Source: Parabacteroides sp. FAFU027
Lineage (GTDB): Bacteria > Bacteroidota > Bacteroidia > Bacteroidales > UBA7332
Direction: 5' to 3'
Assembly (NCBI RefSeq): GCF_022808675.1
Contig: NZ_JAKZKV010000006.1
Location: 62,001-126,000, forward strand
Length of the DNA stretch: 64,000 bases
This document shows, one piece after another, positions 17,068 to 25,567 of this stretch. Made by a program: the position numbers and the translations under genes. The notes under the pieces were generated by a model, which saw nothing but the letters and a program-made list of their open reading frames with translations, did not search any database and was not told the origin of the DNA. How positions within the stretch are numbered: the stretch's first letter is position 1; the number at the start of each line of letters is the position of its first letter.

Positions 17068-18141
17068 ATGCGTAAAGAAAAGCCTGTTTCATTAGTCTTA
17101 GAGAATGGAGTTGTCTTCCACGGGAAATCGTTTGGATACGAAAAACCGGTTGCCGGAGAGGTTGTTTTCAACACGGCGATGGTAGGTTATCCCGAAAGTT
17201 TGACCGACCCCTCTTATTCGGGGCAAATTCTAGTTTCGACGTTCCCGCTTGTCGGCAATTACGGTGTTCCCGCTGATCAAATTGTTGATGGCTTATCCGC
17301 TTTCTACGAATCAGAAAAGATTCATGTAAGCGGATTTATTGTATCTGATTATTCCTTCGAGCACAGCCACTGGAATGCAACCAAAAGCCTTAGCGAATGG
17401 TTGATTGAAAGTAAAATACCGGGCATCTACGGAATTGATACCCGCGAGTTGACCAAAATCCTTCGCGAAAAAGGTGCTATGTTGGGAAAAATCGTTTTCG
17501 AAGACGAAAATGAAATTGACTTCCACAACCCAAATACCGAAAACCAGGTAGCGATCACCAGCTGCAAAGAGGTGATTACTTACGGTAACGGCAAGAAAAA
17601 AATCTGCCTTGTGGACTGCGGTGTGAAACACAATATCATCCGCTGCCTGTTGAAACGCGATGTAACCGTGATCCGCGTGCCCTGGGATTATGACTTCAAT
17701 ACGCTGGAGTTTGACGGACTCTTTGTCTCTAACGGACCGGGTAACCCCGACTTCTGTGACACAACTGTTGAGAACATCCGCAAATTTATGGAAACCGGCA
17801 AACCGATCTTCGGGATCTGTATGGGTAACCAATTGCTTTCGAAAGCCGGCGGCGCAAAAACTTACAAGCTGAAATACGGTCACCGCAGCCACAACCAGCC
17901 GGTACGCATGGAAGGTACCAACCGTTGCTATGTAACCAGCCAGAACCACGGTTTCGCGGTGGATAACGCGACACTGGGCAGCGACTGGGAACCATTGTTC
18001 ACCAACATGAACGACGGCACCAACGAAGGTATCAAACACAAAACCAAACCGTACTTCTCTTGTCAGTTCCACCCGGAAGCAGCAAGTGGTCCGACTGATA
18101 CCGAGTTTCTGTTCGACGATTTCGTGAATCTGATAAAATAA
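17068..18141 (+). CDS. carA: Carbamoyl-phosphate synthase small (glutaminase) subunit
   Basis: This 357-residue protein is of full CarA length. The N-terminal domain carries LENGVVFHGKSFG and GEVVFNTAMVGYPESLTDPSYSG-like sequence. The C-terminal class I glutamine amidotransferase has the nucleophile Cys251 in FGICMGNQLLSKAGG and His335/Glu337 in QFHPEAASGP. It hydrolyses glutamine and passes ammonia to CarB, making carbamoyl phosphate for arginine and pyrimidine synthesis in the cytoplasm. carB follows on the same strand after 267 bp containing an inverted repeat. Codon use is more biased and GC-rich than in the polysaccharide cassette, as expected for a core gene. Confidence 0.97.
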   Translation: MRKEKPVSLVLENGVVFHGKSFGYEKPVAGEVVFNTAMVGYPESLTDPSYSGQILVSTFPLVGNYGVPADQIVDGLSAFYESEKIHVSGFIVSDYSFEHSHWNATKSLSEWLIESKIPGIYGIDTRELTKILREKGAMLGKIVFEDENEIDFHNPNTENQVAITSCKEVITYGNGKKKICLVDCGVKHNIIRCLLKRDVTVIRVPWDYDFNTLEFDGLFVSNGPGNPDFCDTTVENIRKFMETGKPIFGICMGNQLLSKAGGAKTYKLKYGHRSHNQPVRMEGTNRCYVTSQNHGFAVDNATLGSDWEPLFTNMNDGTNEGIKHKTKPYFSCQFHPEAASGPTDTEFLFDDFVNLIK

Positions 18142-18193
18142 TAATCAGAACTCTCAGGAGGATATCTCAAAATTAGTCGCATCGTTCTTCCTG

Positions 18194-18281
18194 CCCCTAA
18201 TCCCCTAAAGGGGACTTTGAAGAGTGGTATTTCGGAGCTTATTTGCACTTCCTGACATCCCCTTTAGGGGCTTGGGGCAAT
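18194..18281. repeat. Inverted-repeat element between carA and carB
   Basis: TGCCCCTAATCCCCTAAAGG, continuing GG at the end, is mirrored about 45 bp later by ATCCCCTTTAGGGGCTTGGG ending in GCA. Each arm also contains its own CCCCTAAAGGGG palindrome. This is the same repeat family as 14871-15050. Transcripts running from carA to carB would carry a strong double hairpin here. Confidence 0.7.
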
Positions 18282-18408
18282 TGTAACTTAAGAGAAGAAA
18301 GCTTCTAAATTGACTGTTTATTGGGGTACTCTCTTAAATGCCGAAAGTTGTCATTCACTTTCGAATAACTAAACAAAACGAATAAACAACAGCACTATAT
18401 AATACTCA

Positions 18409-21400
18409 ATGAAAGAGATTAAAAAAGTTCTTATTCTCGGTTCGGGAGCATTGAAAATCGGTGAAGCCGGTGAGTTTGACTACTCTGGTTCGCAGGCGTT
18501 AAAGGCATTGCGTGAAGAGGGTATCTACACCGTTTTGATCAACCCGAACATCGCAACCGTACAAACATCGGAAGGTATTGCAGACAAGATTTACTTCCTA
18601 CCTGTCACTCCCTTCTTCGTAGAAAAAGTAATTAAGAAAGAGAATCCGGATGGTCTTCTGCTCGCTTTTGGTGGACAGACTGCGCTGAACTGTGGTGTGC
18701 AACTGTACACCAGTGGTATTCTCGAAAAATACAACCTGAAAGTTCTGGGTACTCCGGTACAGGCTATCATGGACACGGAAGACCGTGAGCTTTTCGTAAA
18801 AAAACTGGACCAGATCGACGTTAAGACCATCAAAAGTGAGGCGGTTGAAAACATCGAAGACGCTCGTCGTGCTGCCAAAGAACTCGGTTATCCTATCATC
18901 GTACGTGCCGCTTATGCACTGGGTGGTCTCGGTAGCGGTTTCTGCGACAACGAAGAAGAACTTAATGTTCTCTGCGAAAAAGCATTCGCATTCTCTCCTC
19001 AGGTATTAGTGGAAAAATCACTCAAAGGCTGGAAAGAGGTAGAGTACGAGGTGGTTCGTGACAAATACGACAACTGTATCACCGTTTGTAACATGGAGAA
19101 CTTCGACCCGCTCGGTATCCACACCGGTGAGTCTATCGTTGTTGCTCCATCTCAAACACTAACCAACGCAGAATATCACAAACTTCGCGAACTGGCTATT
19201 CGCATCATCCGCCACATCGGTATCGTAGGCGAATGTAACGTTCAGTATGCATTTGATCCATACTCAGAAGACTATCGCGTGATCGAGGTAAATGCCCGTC
19301 TGAGCCGTTCTTCTGCCTTGGCTTCCAAAGCTACCGGTTATCCGCTCGCATTCGTGGCTGCCAAACTGGCGCTCGGGTACGGACTGTTTGACCTGAAAAA
19401 CTCTGTTACCAAATCAACTACCGCACTTTTCGAGCCTGCGCTTGACTATATCGTATGTAAACTGCCCCGTTGGGACCTTGCTAAATTCCAGGGCGTTGAC
19501 CGTGAGATCGGCAGTAGCATGAAATCGGTAGGTGAGGTTATGGCTATCGGCCGTACCTTCGAAGAGGCGATCCAGAAAGGTCTGCGTATGATCGGTCAGG
19601 GTATGCACGGTTTCGTGGCGAACAAAGAGCTGAAAGTCGAGAACATCGACAAAGAGCTGAAAGAGCCGACCGACAAGCGTATCTTCGCGATTTCTGACGC
19701 ATTCTACAAAGGATACACCATCGACCAAATCCACGAGTTGACTCGTATTGACCGTTGGTTCCTGCAAAAACTATACAACATCTTCACAACGGCCAATGAG
19801 CTGGAAACATTTGACAAAATCGAATCTCTTCCTGCAAACTTGCTTCGCCACGCTAAACAACAAGGGTTCTCTGACTTCCAGATCGGCCGTTTGATCGTAG
19901 GTAAAGGTGACGAAGATGTTTCATTGAATGCAGTTCGTGACTACCGTAAGAGCCTGGGCATTACTCCTGTTGTAAAACAAATCGACACGCTGGCTGCTGA
20001 ATATCCTGCACAAACCAACTACCTGTACCTGACCTACAACGGTACTGCCAACGATATGAAATACCTGGGCGACCACCGTTCGGTAATCGTATTGGGCTCG
20101 GGAGCTTACCGTATCGGTAGCTCGGTAGAGTTTGACTGGTGTTCGGTAAATGCCCTGCTGACTATCCGTAAGGAAGGCTGGCGTTCGGTTATGATCAACT
20201 ACAACCCCGAGACGGTTTCGACCGACTACGATATGTGTGACCGCCTATACTTCGATGAGCTTTCATACGAGCGTGTGATGGACATCATCGAACTGGAAAA
20301 CCCACACGGTGTGATTCTTTCTACCGGCGGACAGATTCCTAACAACCTGGCTATGCGTCTGGATGCAAACAATGTTCCTATCCTTGGAACTTCTGCACAA
20401 AGCATCGACAACGCTGAAGACCGGCATAAATTCTCAAGCATGTGTGACCGCCTCGGTATCGACCAGCCACGCTGGAAAGAGCTGAGCAGCATGGATGATA
20501 TTGACAGCTTTGTCAGCGAAGTTGGCTATCCGGTATTGGTTCGTCCTTCTTACGTACTTTCAGGTGCAGCGATGAACGTTTGCTCAAACGACAGCGAACT
20601 GAAACAGTTCCTTCAGTTGGCAGCTAACGTATCGAAGAAACATCCGGTAGTGGTAAGTGAGTTCATCGAAAACGCGAAAGAGATCGAGATCGATGCAGTA
20701 GCCGATAAAGGCGAAATGGTTCTTTACGCTATCTCAGAGCACGTGGAATACGCCGGTGTTCACTCAGGTGACGCAACTATCCAGTTCCCTCCGCAAAAAT
20801 TGTATGTGGAAACTGTACGTCGCATCAAACGCATTGCACGTCAGATCGCTAAAGAGCTGAATATCACCGGTCCGTTCAACATGCAGTTCCTGGCAAAAGA
20901 CAACGATATCAAAGTGATCGAGTGTAACCTTCGTGCTTCACGAAGCTTCCCATTCGTTTCTAAGGTATTGAAATATAACTTTATCGAACTGGCTGCCAAA
21001 GTGATGATGGGTATTCCTTACGAAACGCCTAACCACAGTGCATTCGACCTGGATTATGTAGGTATCAAGGCTTCTCAGTTCTCATTCACCCGCCTGCAAA
21101 AGGCTGACCCGGTATTGGGTGTGGATATGGCTTCTACCGGTGAGGTAGGTTGTATCGGGGATGATACTTACGAAGCGGTATTGAAATCTATGTTGTCAGT
21201 AGGTTACCGCATTCCTGAGAAATCAGTTCTTCTGTCAACTGGTGATGCACAACAAAAAGCTTCATTGCTTCCAAGTGCGAAGTTACTGGCAGAGAAAGGA
21301 TACCAAATCTACGCAACAAACGGTACCCACAAATACCTGACCGATAATGATGTTCCATCCAAACTGGTACACTGGCCGGGTGAGGAGGGAGATCCTCAGG

Positions 21401-21621
21401 TAATGGATATGCTGCAAAGCAAACAAATTGACTTTGTGGTGAATGTTCCTAAAAACCTGACTTCCCGCGAGCTTAGCCGTGGTTATAAAGTGCGTCGTGC
21501 AGCGATCGACCTTAACATTCCGTTGATCACTAACCCGCGCCTTGCTTCTGCCTTTATTCATGCGTTCTGCAACATGAGCATGGATGACATCCAGATCAAG
21601 AGCTGGTGTGAATACAAGTAA
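18409..21621 (+). CDS. carB: Carbamoyl-phosphate synthase large subunit
   Basis: The product has 1070 residues, the full length for CarB. It has two homologous ATP-grasp halves. The first begins KKVLILGSGALKIGEAGEFD; the second begins near residue 565 with VIVLGSGAYRIGSSVEFDW. Each half carries its carbamate- or carboxyphosphate-forming ATP-grasp core, for example VRAAYALGGLGSGFC and VRPSYVLSGAAMNVC. The last ~135 residues form the MGS-like allosteric domain (LPSAKLLAEKGYQIYATNGT). It makes carbamoyl phosphate with CarA. The gene is followed by a clear terminator. The start at 18409 gives the conserved KEIKKVLILG opening. Confidence 0.97.
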   Translation: MKEIKKVLILGSGALKIGEAGEFDYSGSQALKALREEGIYTVLINPNIATVQTSEGIADKIYFLPVTPFFVEKVIKKENPDGLLLAFGGQTALNCGVQLYTSGILEKYNLKVLGTPVQAIMDTEDRELFVKKLDQIDVKTIKSEAVENIEDARRAAKELGYPIIVRAAYALGGLGSGFCDNEEELNVLCEKAFAFSPQVLVEKSLKGWKEVEYEVVRDKYDNCITVCNMENFDPLGIHTGESIVVAPSQTLTNAEYHKLRELAIRIIRHIGIVGECNVQYAFDPYSEDYRVIEVNARLSRSSALASKATGYPLAFVAAKLALGYGLFDLKNSVTKSTTALFEPALDYIVCKLPRWDLAKFQGVDREIGSSMKSVGEVMAIGRTFEEAIQKGLRMIGQGMHGFVANKELKVENIDKELKEPTDKRIFAISDAFYKGYTIDQIHELTRIDRWFLQKLYNIFTTANELETFDKIESLPANLLRHAKQQGFSDFQIGRLIVGKGDEDVSLNAVRDYRKSLGITPVVKQIDTLAAEYPAQTNYLYLTYNGTANDMKYLGDHRSVIVLGSGAYRIGSSVEFDWCSVNALLTIRKEGWRSVMINYNPETVSTDYDMCDRLYFDELSYERVMDIIELENPHGVILSTGGQIPNNLAMRLDANNVPILGTSAQSIDNAEDRHKFSSMCDRLGIDQPRWKELSSMDDIDSFVSEVGYPVLVRPSYVLSGAAMNVCSNDSELKQFLQLAANVSKKHPVVVSEFIENAKEIEIDAVADKGEMVLYAISEHVEYAGVHSGDATIQFPPQKLYVETVRRIKRIARQIAKELNITGPFNMQFLAKDNDIKVIECNLRASRSFPFVSKVLKYNFIELAAKVMMGIPYETPNHSAFDLDYVGIKASQFSFTRLQKADPVLGVDMASTGEVGCIGDDTYEAVLKSMLSVGYRIPEKSVLLSTGDAQQKASLLPSAKLLAEKGYQIYATNGTHKYLTDNDVPSKLVHWPGEEGDPQVMDMLQSKQIDFVVNVPKNLTSRELSRGYKVRRAAIDLNIPLITNPRLASAFIHAFCNMSMDDIQIKSWCEYK

Positions 21622-21652
21622 ATAAAACGCGCTTAAACGCGGTATATACATT

Positions 21653-21680
21653 AAGGGTGGCCAAACGGTCACCCTTTTTT
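21653..21680 (+). terminator. Rho-independent terminator of carB
   Basis: GGGTGGCC (21655-21662) pairs with GGTCACCC (21667-21674) around an AAAC loop, with one G-T pair, and is followed by TTTTTT. It lies 32 bp after the carB stop. Confidence 0.85.
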
Positions 21681-21707
21681 GTTGGTGTTGGAGCGGGGTA
21701 AAGAGAA

Positions 21708-21736
21708 ACCTAACAGGTTTTCGAAACCTGTTAGGT
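21708..21736. repeat. REP-like palindrome ACCTAACAGGTTT
   Basis: ACCTAACAGGTTT (21708-21720) and AAACCTGTTAGGT (21724-21736) are perfect inverted arms with a 3-nt loop. A longer perfect copy lies at 63831-63863. The right arm is cut at its edge by the element at 21737-22014. Confidence 0.8.
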
Positions 21737-22014
21737 GAGGTGTCAAAAATCAAAGGTGTTGATAAAAACAACTTCGTTCTATTTTCTATAAGTGAACGAA
21801 ACTTCGCACTGTCATCCCGTGCCTGACACGGGATCTCAAAATCGCAGAATATTGCGTTTTGCTCGTAATACTGTCATTATCTGATTGAGAGATCCCGCAT
21901 CAAGTGCGGTCCCGATAGCTATCGGGAGACAACATCAACATTTGAGAACGGATTTAACGTATTGATTTTAGGGACGAATTTATCTCTATAAATGCTCTGT
22001 ATTTTTGACACCTC
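21737..22014. mobile_element. MITE-like element with flanking direct repeats
   Basis: The ends GAGGTGTCAAAAAT (21737-21750) and ATTTTTGACACCTC (22001-22014) are perfect 14-bp terminal inverted repeats. The 11-bp sequence ACCTGTTAGGT lies directly on both sides (21726-21736 and 22015-22025), as expected for a target-site duplication made by insertion into the adjacent palindrome. The 278-bp interior encodes no transposase. It contains smaller inverted repeats (CCCGTGCCTGACACGGG with GAGATCCCGCATCAAGTGCG at 21889; palindrome CCCGATAGCTATCGGG at 21911-21926). A non-autonomous element is the best reading. The rest of the 21681-23031 spacer up to the promoter module at 22596 holds nothing else I can name. 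Confidence 0.65.
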
Positions 22015-22595
22015 ACCTGTTAGGTTTTGTGGGTCCTTCGTGGTGATAAATGGAGAGATATTATTGTGGATCAATATTGAACCGCCAAATGGTTCTGCTT
22101 CTCCGGATTCTTCCATTTCCTATCCTTTCTTAATGTTTTTCTTCTGGGTTAGTTCTTCCTTGTAAATTAACCGGTTATGGTTGTCCTGCTGATTTGATTT
22201 GCCCGTTTTAAGCTGCTGAGAATTGAAAATTTCTCCAGATCCTTATTGGAGGCAGACAATAAGACCTTCTCGTATGCTTAGAGTCTGTTTAAACTTTACC
22301 GACACATTTTTATATAAGGAAGAGTCTTCTTTCTTTATTATGGGTATTTGTCGAGGTGATGAATTCCGACTAAATGTTGTCGGGAGGTAAAATCATTCTC
22401 TCTGCTTGGGAGCCCTGTTGTTTTGTCCACTCTTCTTTGTCTTTTTGTCCACTTTTTATTCCCCTTTATTTATTAAATGACCTGGCGGAGCCCTGATTTC
22501 CCGTTGTACCGCTTTTATGAGCTTCCTGTTGTTTAAGATGTTGATTTAACCTGCTGGTTGTTAAATTAACCATGTTGTGTGAAATGTTTTAGGCT

Positions 22596-22660
22596 TGTAT
22601 GATTCTCTATGTATTTGTACGAAATAACATCGGGCAAGGGAATAGCTTGTCGTATTTTCG
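22596..22660 (+). promoter_or_regulatory. Promoter module of the fasciclin/SusCD operon
   Basis: The module reads TGTAT, 6 bp, CTATGTATTTGTAC (22607-22620), 32 bp, TATTTTCG (22653-22660). The same elements with identical spacing occur at 39405-39469 before the T9SS-secreted protein gene. TATTTTCG is a one-base variant of the TAnnTTTG -7 box. No -33 TTTG is visible, which hints at activator-dependent transcription through the CTATGTAT-like site. The leader to the first gene would be about 365 nt. Confidence 0.6.
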
Positions 22661-23031
22661 CATGGTAGGAGTTGTGCTATGCTGAAATGGCCAAAGTCTG
22701 AAGGCCTCAGTGGTGAAATAGTTGTGGTGATTTTGTTGCGTATCCGGGCGATTTTCTCTGTGTCTGATAAATTGAGATGGTAGTTTATACAAGCTCTAAT
22801 AAATGGATATCCAGAGGTGTAACTGTCAGATGTTTCAGGGTTTGGACCAGAGTTGTACGATAAGACAGCTATTTGTATAAGTTTCTATTTTCAGATTTTT
22901 GTGGCACTCTATCTTTGCCTTGTTCAATCTAAAACCATGGCTATCCTCCAGTTTTCTTACCGGAAAATAGAGTTTAACCTTACTTATATACTTAATTATT
23001 TATGTTCTATTCTACACCAATTTTGAAAATG

Positions 23032-25548
23032 AAAAGGGAGATTTTCCAAAACACATCTGCCGGTTTTCTTAAAAAGAAGAATCGAATAGGAATTGCATCG
23101 CACACATGTATATTATTCATGAGTGTATTGCTCTCTTTGTTGGCCATATCCTGCTCAAACAAAGATGACTATTACGATCGTCCGGACTGGCTCGAGGCTC
23201 CTGTCTATGACATTCTGAAAGAAAAGGGCAATTTTTCTTTGTATCTCGAATGTATTGACAAGACACCTTACGCTAAAGTTCTGAAAGGAGCCGGCAATTA
23301 CACTGTTTTTGCACCGAATGACAATGCCTTCAAGGCATTTATGCAGAAAAACAATTATGCAACAGTTGCCGATATTCCTGTTGATGAGTTGAAAAAAATT
23401 GTGGGTTATACCATGATCTACAATAAATACGACTCCAATACGCTTGGCGGAATAGCTGGTGAGTACATAAAAAGAAGAACTTCCTATTATAAAACGATTT
23501 ATCAGGAAAAAGTAAACGGAGTAGATTCCTGGGTGGCTGATTTAAGTACAACTACCGGAAATATCATGACCCCGTTCCGCTTTATTCCTGTACTGACATC
23601 TAAATACTTCAGAACCAATAGCCTTGGAGATGGAAGAGCGGATTATGCGCATTTTTATCCCAATGCCTCTTTTGATTCTATCCGTATTCAGAATGCCGGT
23701 GTTGTGGAAAAAGATATCTATGCTGAAAATGGTATCATCCATGTATTGGATTCAGTGCCTTATGTTTTGAAGAACATTGACGAACTGTTGAAAGAAAACA
23801 AAGACGGATTTTCTAGCATGAAAAATTTGCTTGATTTCTCTTATGACGGAACTTCTTATTACGTACAATACCAGGAAAGCAACACTCTTACTGAAGAATA
23901 TAAAAAGCTGTATCCTGAAAAGAATATTACCAATCTGTATGCGAAGTTTTATACCGGTCTGCCTTTCCAGCCTAACCAGGAGCTTTATGGAAGTTCCTCA
24001 GGTTCAACCCTTGGCGTTGAGCAGGGTGGTTACACCATGATTGTGCCAAGTAAACAGGCGATCGATAACTATTTCTCGACTAAGATTCTGAACAGAGGTT
24101 ACAAAACCCTGAATGAGCTGCCCAAAGAGGTCATTACAGACTTCCTGCAAGCTCACATGAAGGACGAACTGATCTGGCCATCAGGTTATGCAACAGGTCA
24201 GAATGCCAATGGCGAATTCCTTAATGGAGAAGGTAGCCGCGGTAAAACCTTTGACCAGGCAGGTGTTGTATCATCAACCCTGGCTAGTAATGGTATTTTG
24301 TACCAGACTAATGATGTGGTAAAAAGTAAATATTTCGAGACCGTATTTTCAGAAATCCTTTTGAACCCGAATTATCAGCTTCTGAATTATGCGATGAAAA
24401 AGTTCTATTTTAGCACCCTGATGGAGGATTTGATGAAATCGCCTCTTACCGGATATATTGAGGAGAACTACACCATTATACTTCCTACAGATGACCAGCT
24501 AAAAGCAGACGGTTTTTCTTATGACAATGTGGCTAATACGTTTAGTAACAGATACATTGCAAATGGAGCTGAAGACCGTTTGAAACGAATCATTCGCATG
24601 GGTATCTTCCGTCGTATTAAGAATAGTGAACTGAATACTTCTTTGCCTGAGTTTGTAACATCAAAAATCCCAACTCAATATGACGGTTACGGTTATGCCG
24701 TAAACGAATATGGCGATGTGATCCGATATAAAAACAATCAGGTACAAGGAGTAGGAAACTTCCTCGATAACAAAGATTTCGTCACACTTACCAAGGTGGG
24801 TGAATTTAATAATGGTGTCGTATATAAGGGGGATAAGCTCCTGCAATACAGTCCACGCACCACTCAGCCCTCAGCTAATGCAGGCTGGAACGATGAGTCT
24901 TTGTATAATTTCGTTGCCCGCTATGTAAAAACCACCGGTCAGGGTAAAATATTCCTGAGCTATATGACCAGAGCCCTTCTGAATACAACGGATGGAAAAC
25001 TAACCGGTATCCCAGAGGGAAACTACTATACCATTCTTATCCCGACCGATGCAATATTGAACCAGGCTAAAAATGCAATTATCAACAAGTTTGGCATTGT
25101 GCTTCCGGATACCTCTTCCGTTGTAGCAACTAATCCTACCGCTTTCCGTACTGCACAGGAATTCGTTCAATCATGTTTCCTTTCGGGAACAGTATTGCCG
25201 GATGACGGAGAGAAGTATATAATTCCTTCAACTCCTGCAAATACCAGAGAAATGACTTTATCCACCATGATGAGGGCTAATGCGCCTGAACTGGGCTTGT
25301 TGCAGGAGAAAACCTATATGACCATCAAAAAGAATGATGATCTTACTATGACTTTCATTCCCAAGGATATTACTCTTGGTGATAAGACATTGGTTGATGG
25401 TGGCATTGGAATTACAAAAATTGATCAGACTGTAACCATTAACCGTACGCGATTGAATGTGAATACACCCTACTACAGCAACTTTATGGGGCCGCGTGCA
25501 GTCATTCATGCTGTAAATAACTACCCTTGGTTTAAGATAGTCAAGTAA
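23032..25548 (+). CDS. Multi-domain fasciclin (FAS1) lipoprotein
   Basis: This exported protein has about 838 residues from ATG 23032; ATG 23002 would add ten. A lipoprotein signal ends in LLSLLAISC, so it is probably anchored in the outer membrane. FAS1 domains repeat along the chain: the first shows LKGAGNYTVFAPNDNAFKAF and IIHVLDSVP, and later ones show YTMIVPSKQAIDNYF, YTIILPTDDQLKADGF and YYTILIPTDAILNQAK, suggesting about four. FAS1 domains mediate adhesion to proteins or polysaccharides. It leads an operon with SusC and SusD, where it may act as an extra surface-binding component. The ligand is unknown. Confidence 0.8.
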   Translation, partial: KREIFQNTSAGFLKKKNRIGIASHTCILFMSVLLSLLAISCSNKDDYYDRPDWLEAPVYDILKEKGNFSLYLECIDKTPYAKVLKGAGNYTVFAPNDNAFKAFMQKNNYATVADIPVDELKKIVGYTMIYNKYDSNTLGGIAGEYIKRRTSYYKTIYQEKVNGVDSWVADLSTTTGNIMTPFRFIPVLTSKYFRTNSLGDGRADYAHFYPNASFDSIRIQNAGVVEKDIYAENGIIHVLDSVPYVLKNIDELLKENKDGFSSMKNLLDFSYDGTSYYVQYQESNTLTEEYKKLYPEKNITNLYAKFYTGLPFQPNQELYGSSSGSTLGVEQGGYTMIVPSKQAIDNYFSTKILNRGYKTLNELPKEVITDFLQAHMKDELIWPSGYATGQNANGEFLNGEGSRGKTFDQAGVVSSTLASNGILYQTNDVVKSKYFETVFSEILLNPNYQLLNYAMKKFYFSTLMEDLMKSPLTGYIEENYTIILPTDDQLKADGFSYDNVANTFSNRYIANGAEDRLKRIIRMGIFRRIKNSELNTSLPEFVTSKIPTQYDGYGYAVNEYGDVIRYKNNQVQGVGNFLDNKDFVTLTKVGEFNNGVVYKGDKLLQYSPRTTQPSANAGWNDESLYNFVARYVKTTGQGKIFLSYMTRALLNTTDGKLTGIPEGNYYTILIPTDAILNQAKNAIINKFGIVLPDTSSVVATNPTAFRTAQEFVQSCFLSGTVLPDDGEKYIIPSTPANTREMTLSTMMRANAPELGLLQEKTYMTIKKNDDLTMTFIPKDITLGDKTLVDGGIGITKIDQTVTINRTRLNVNTPYYSNFMGPRAVIHAVNNYPWFKIVK

Positions 25549-25567
25549 CTAAAGAAAACAATTTCCC

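Noticed and set aside
17311-18072. 253-codon frame antisense to carA
   Set aside because: It is a shadow of a conserved gene with strong codon bias; no start context or family resemblance.
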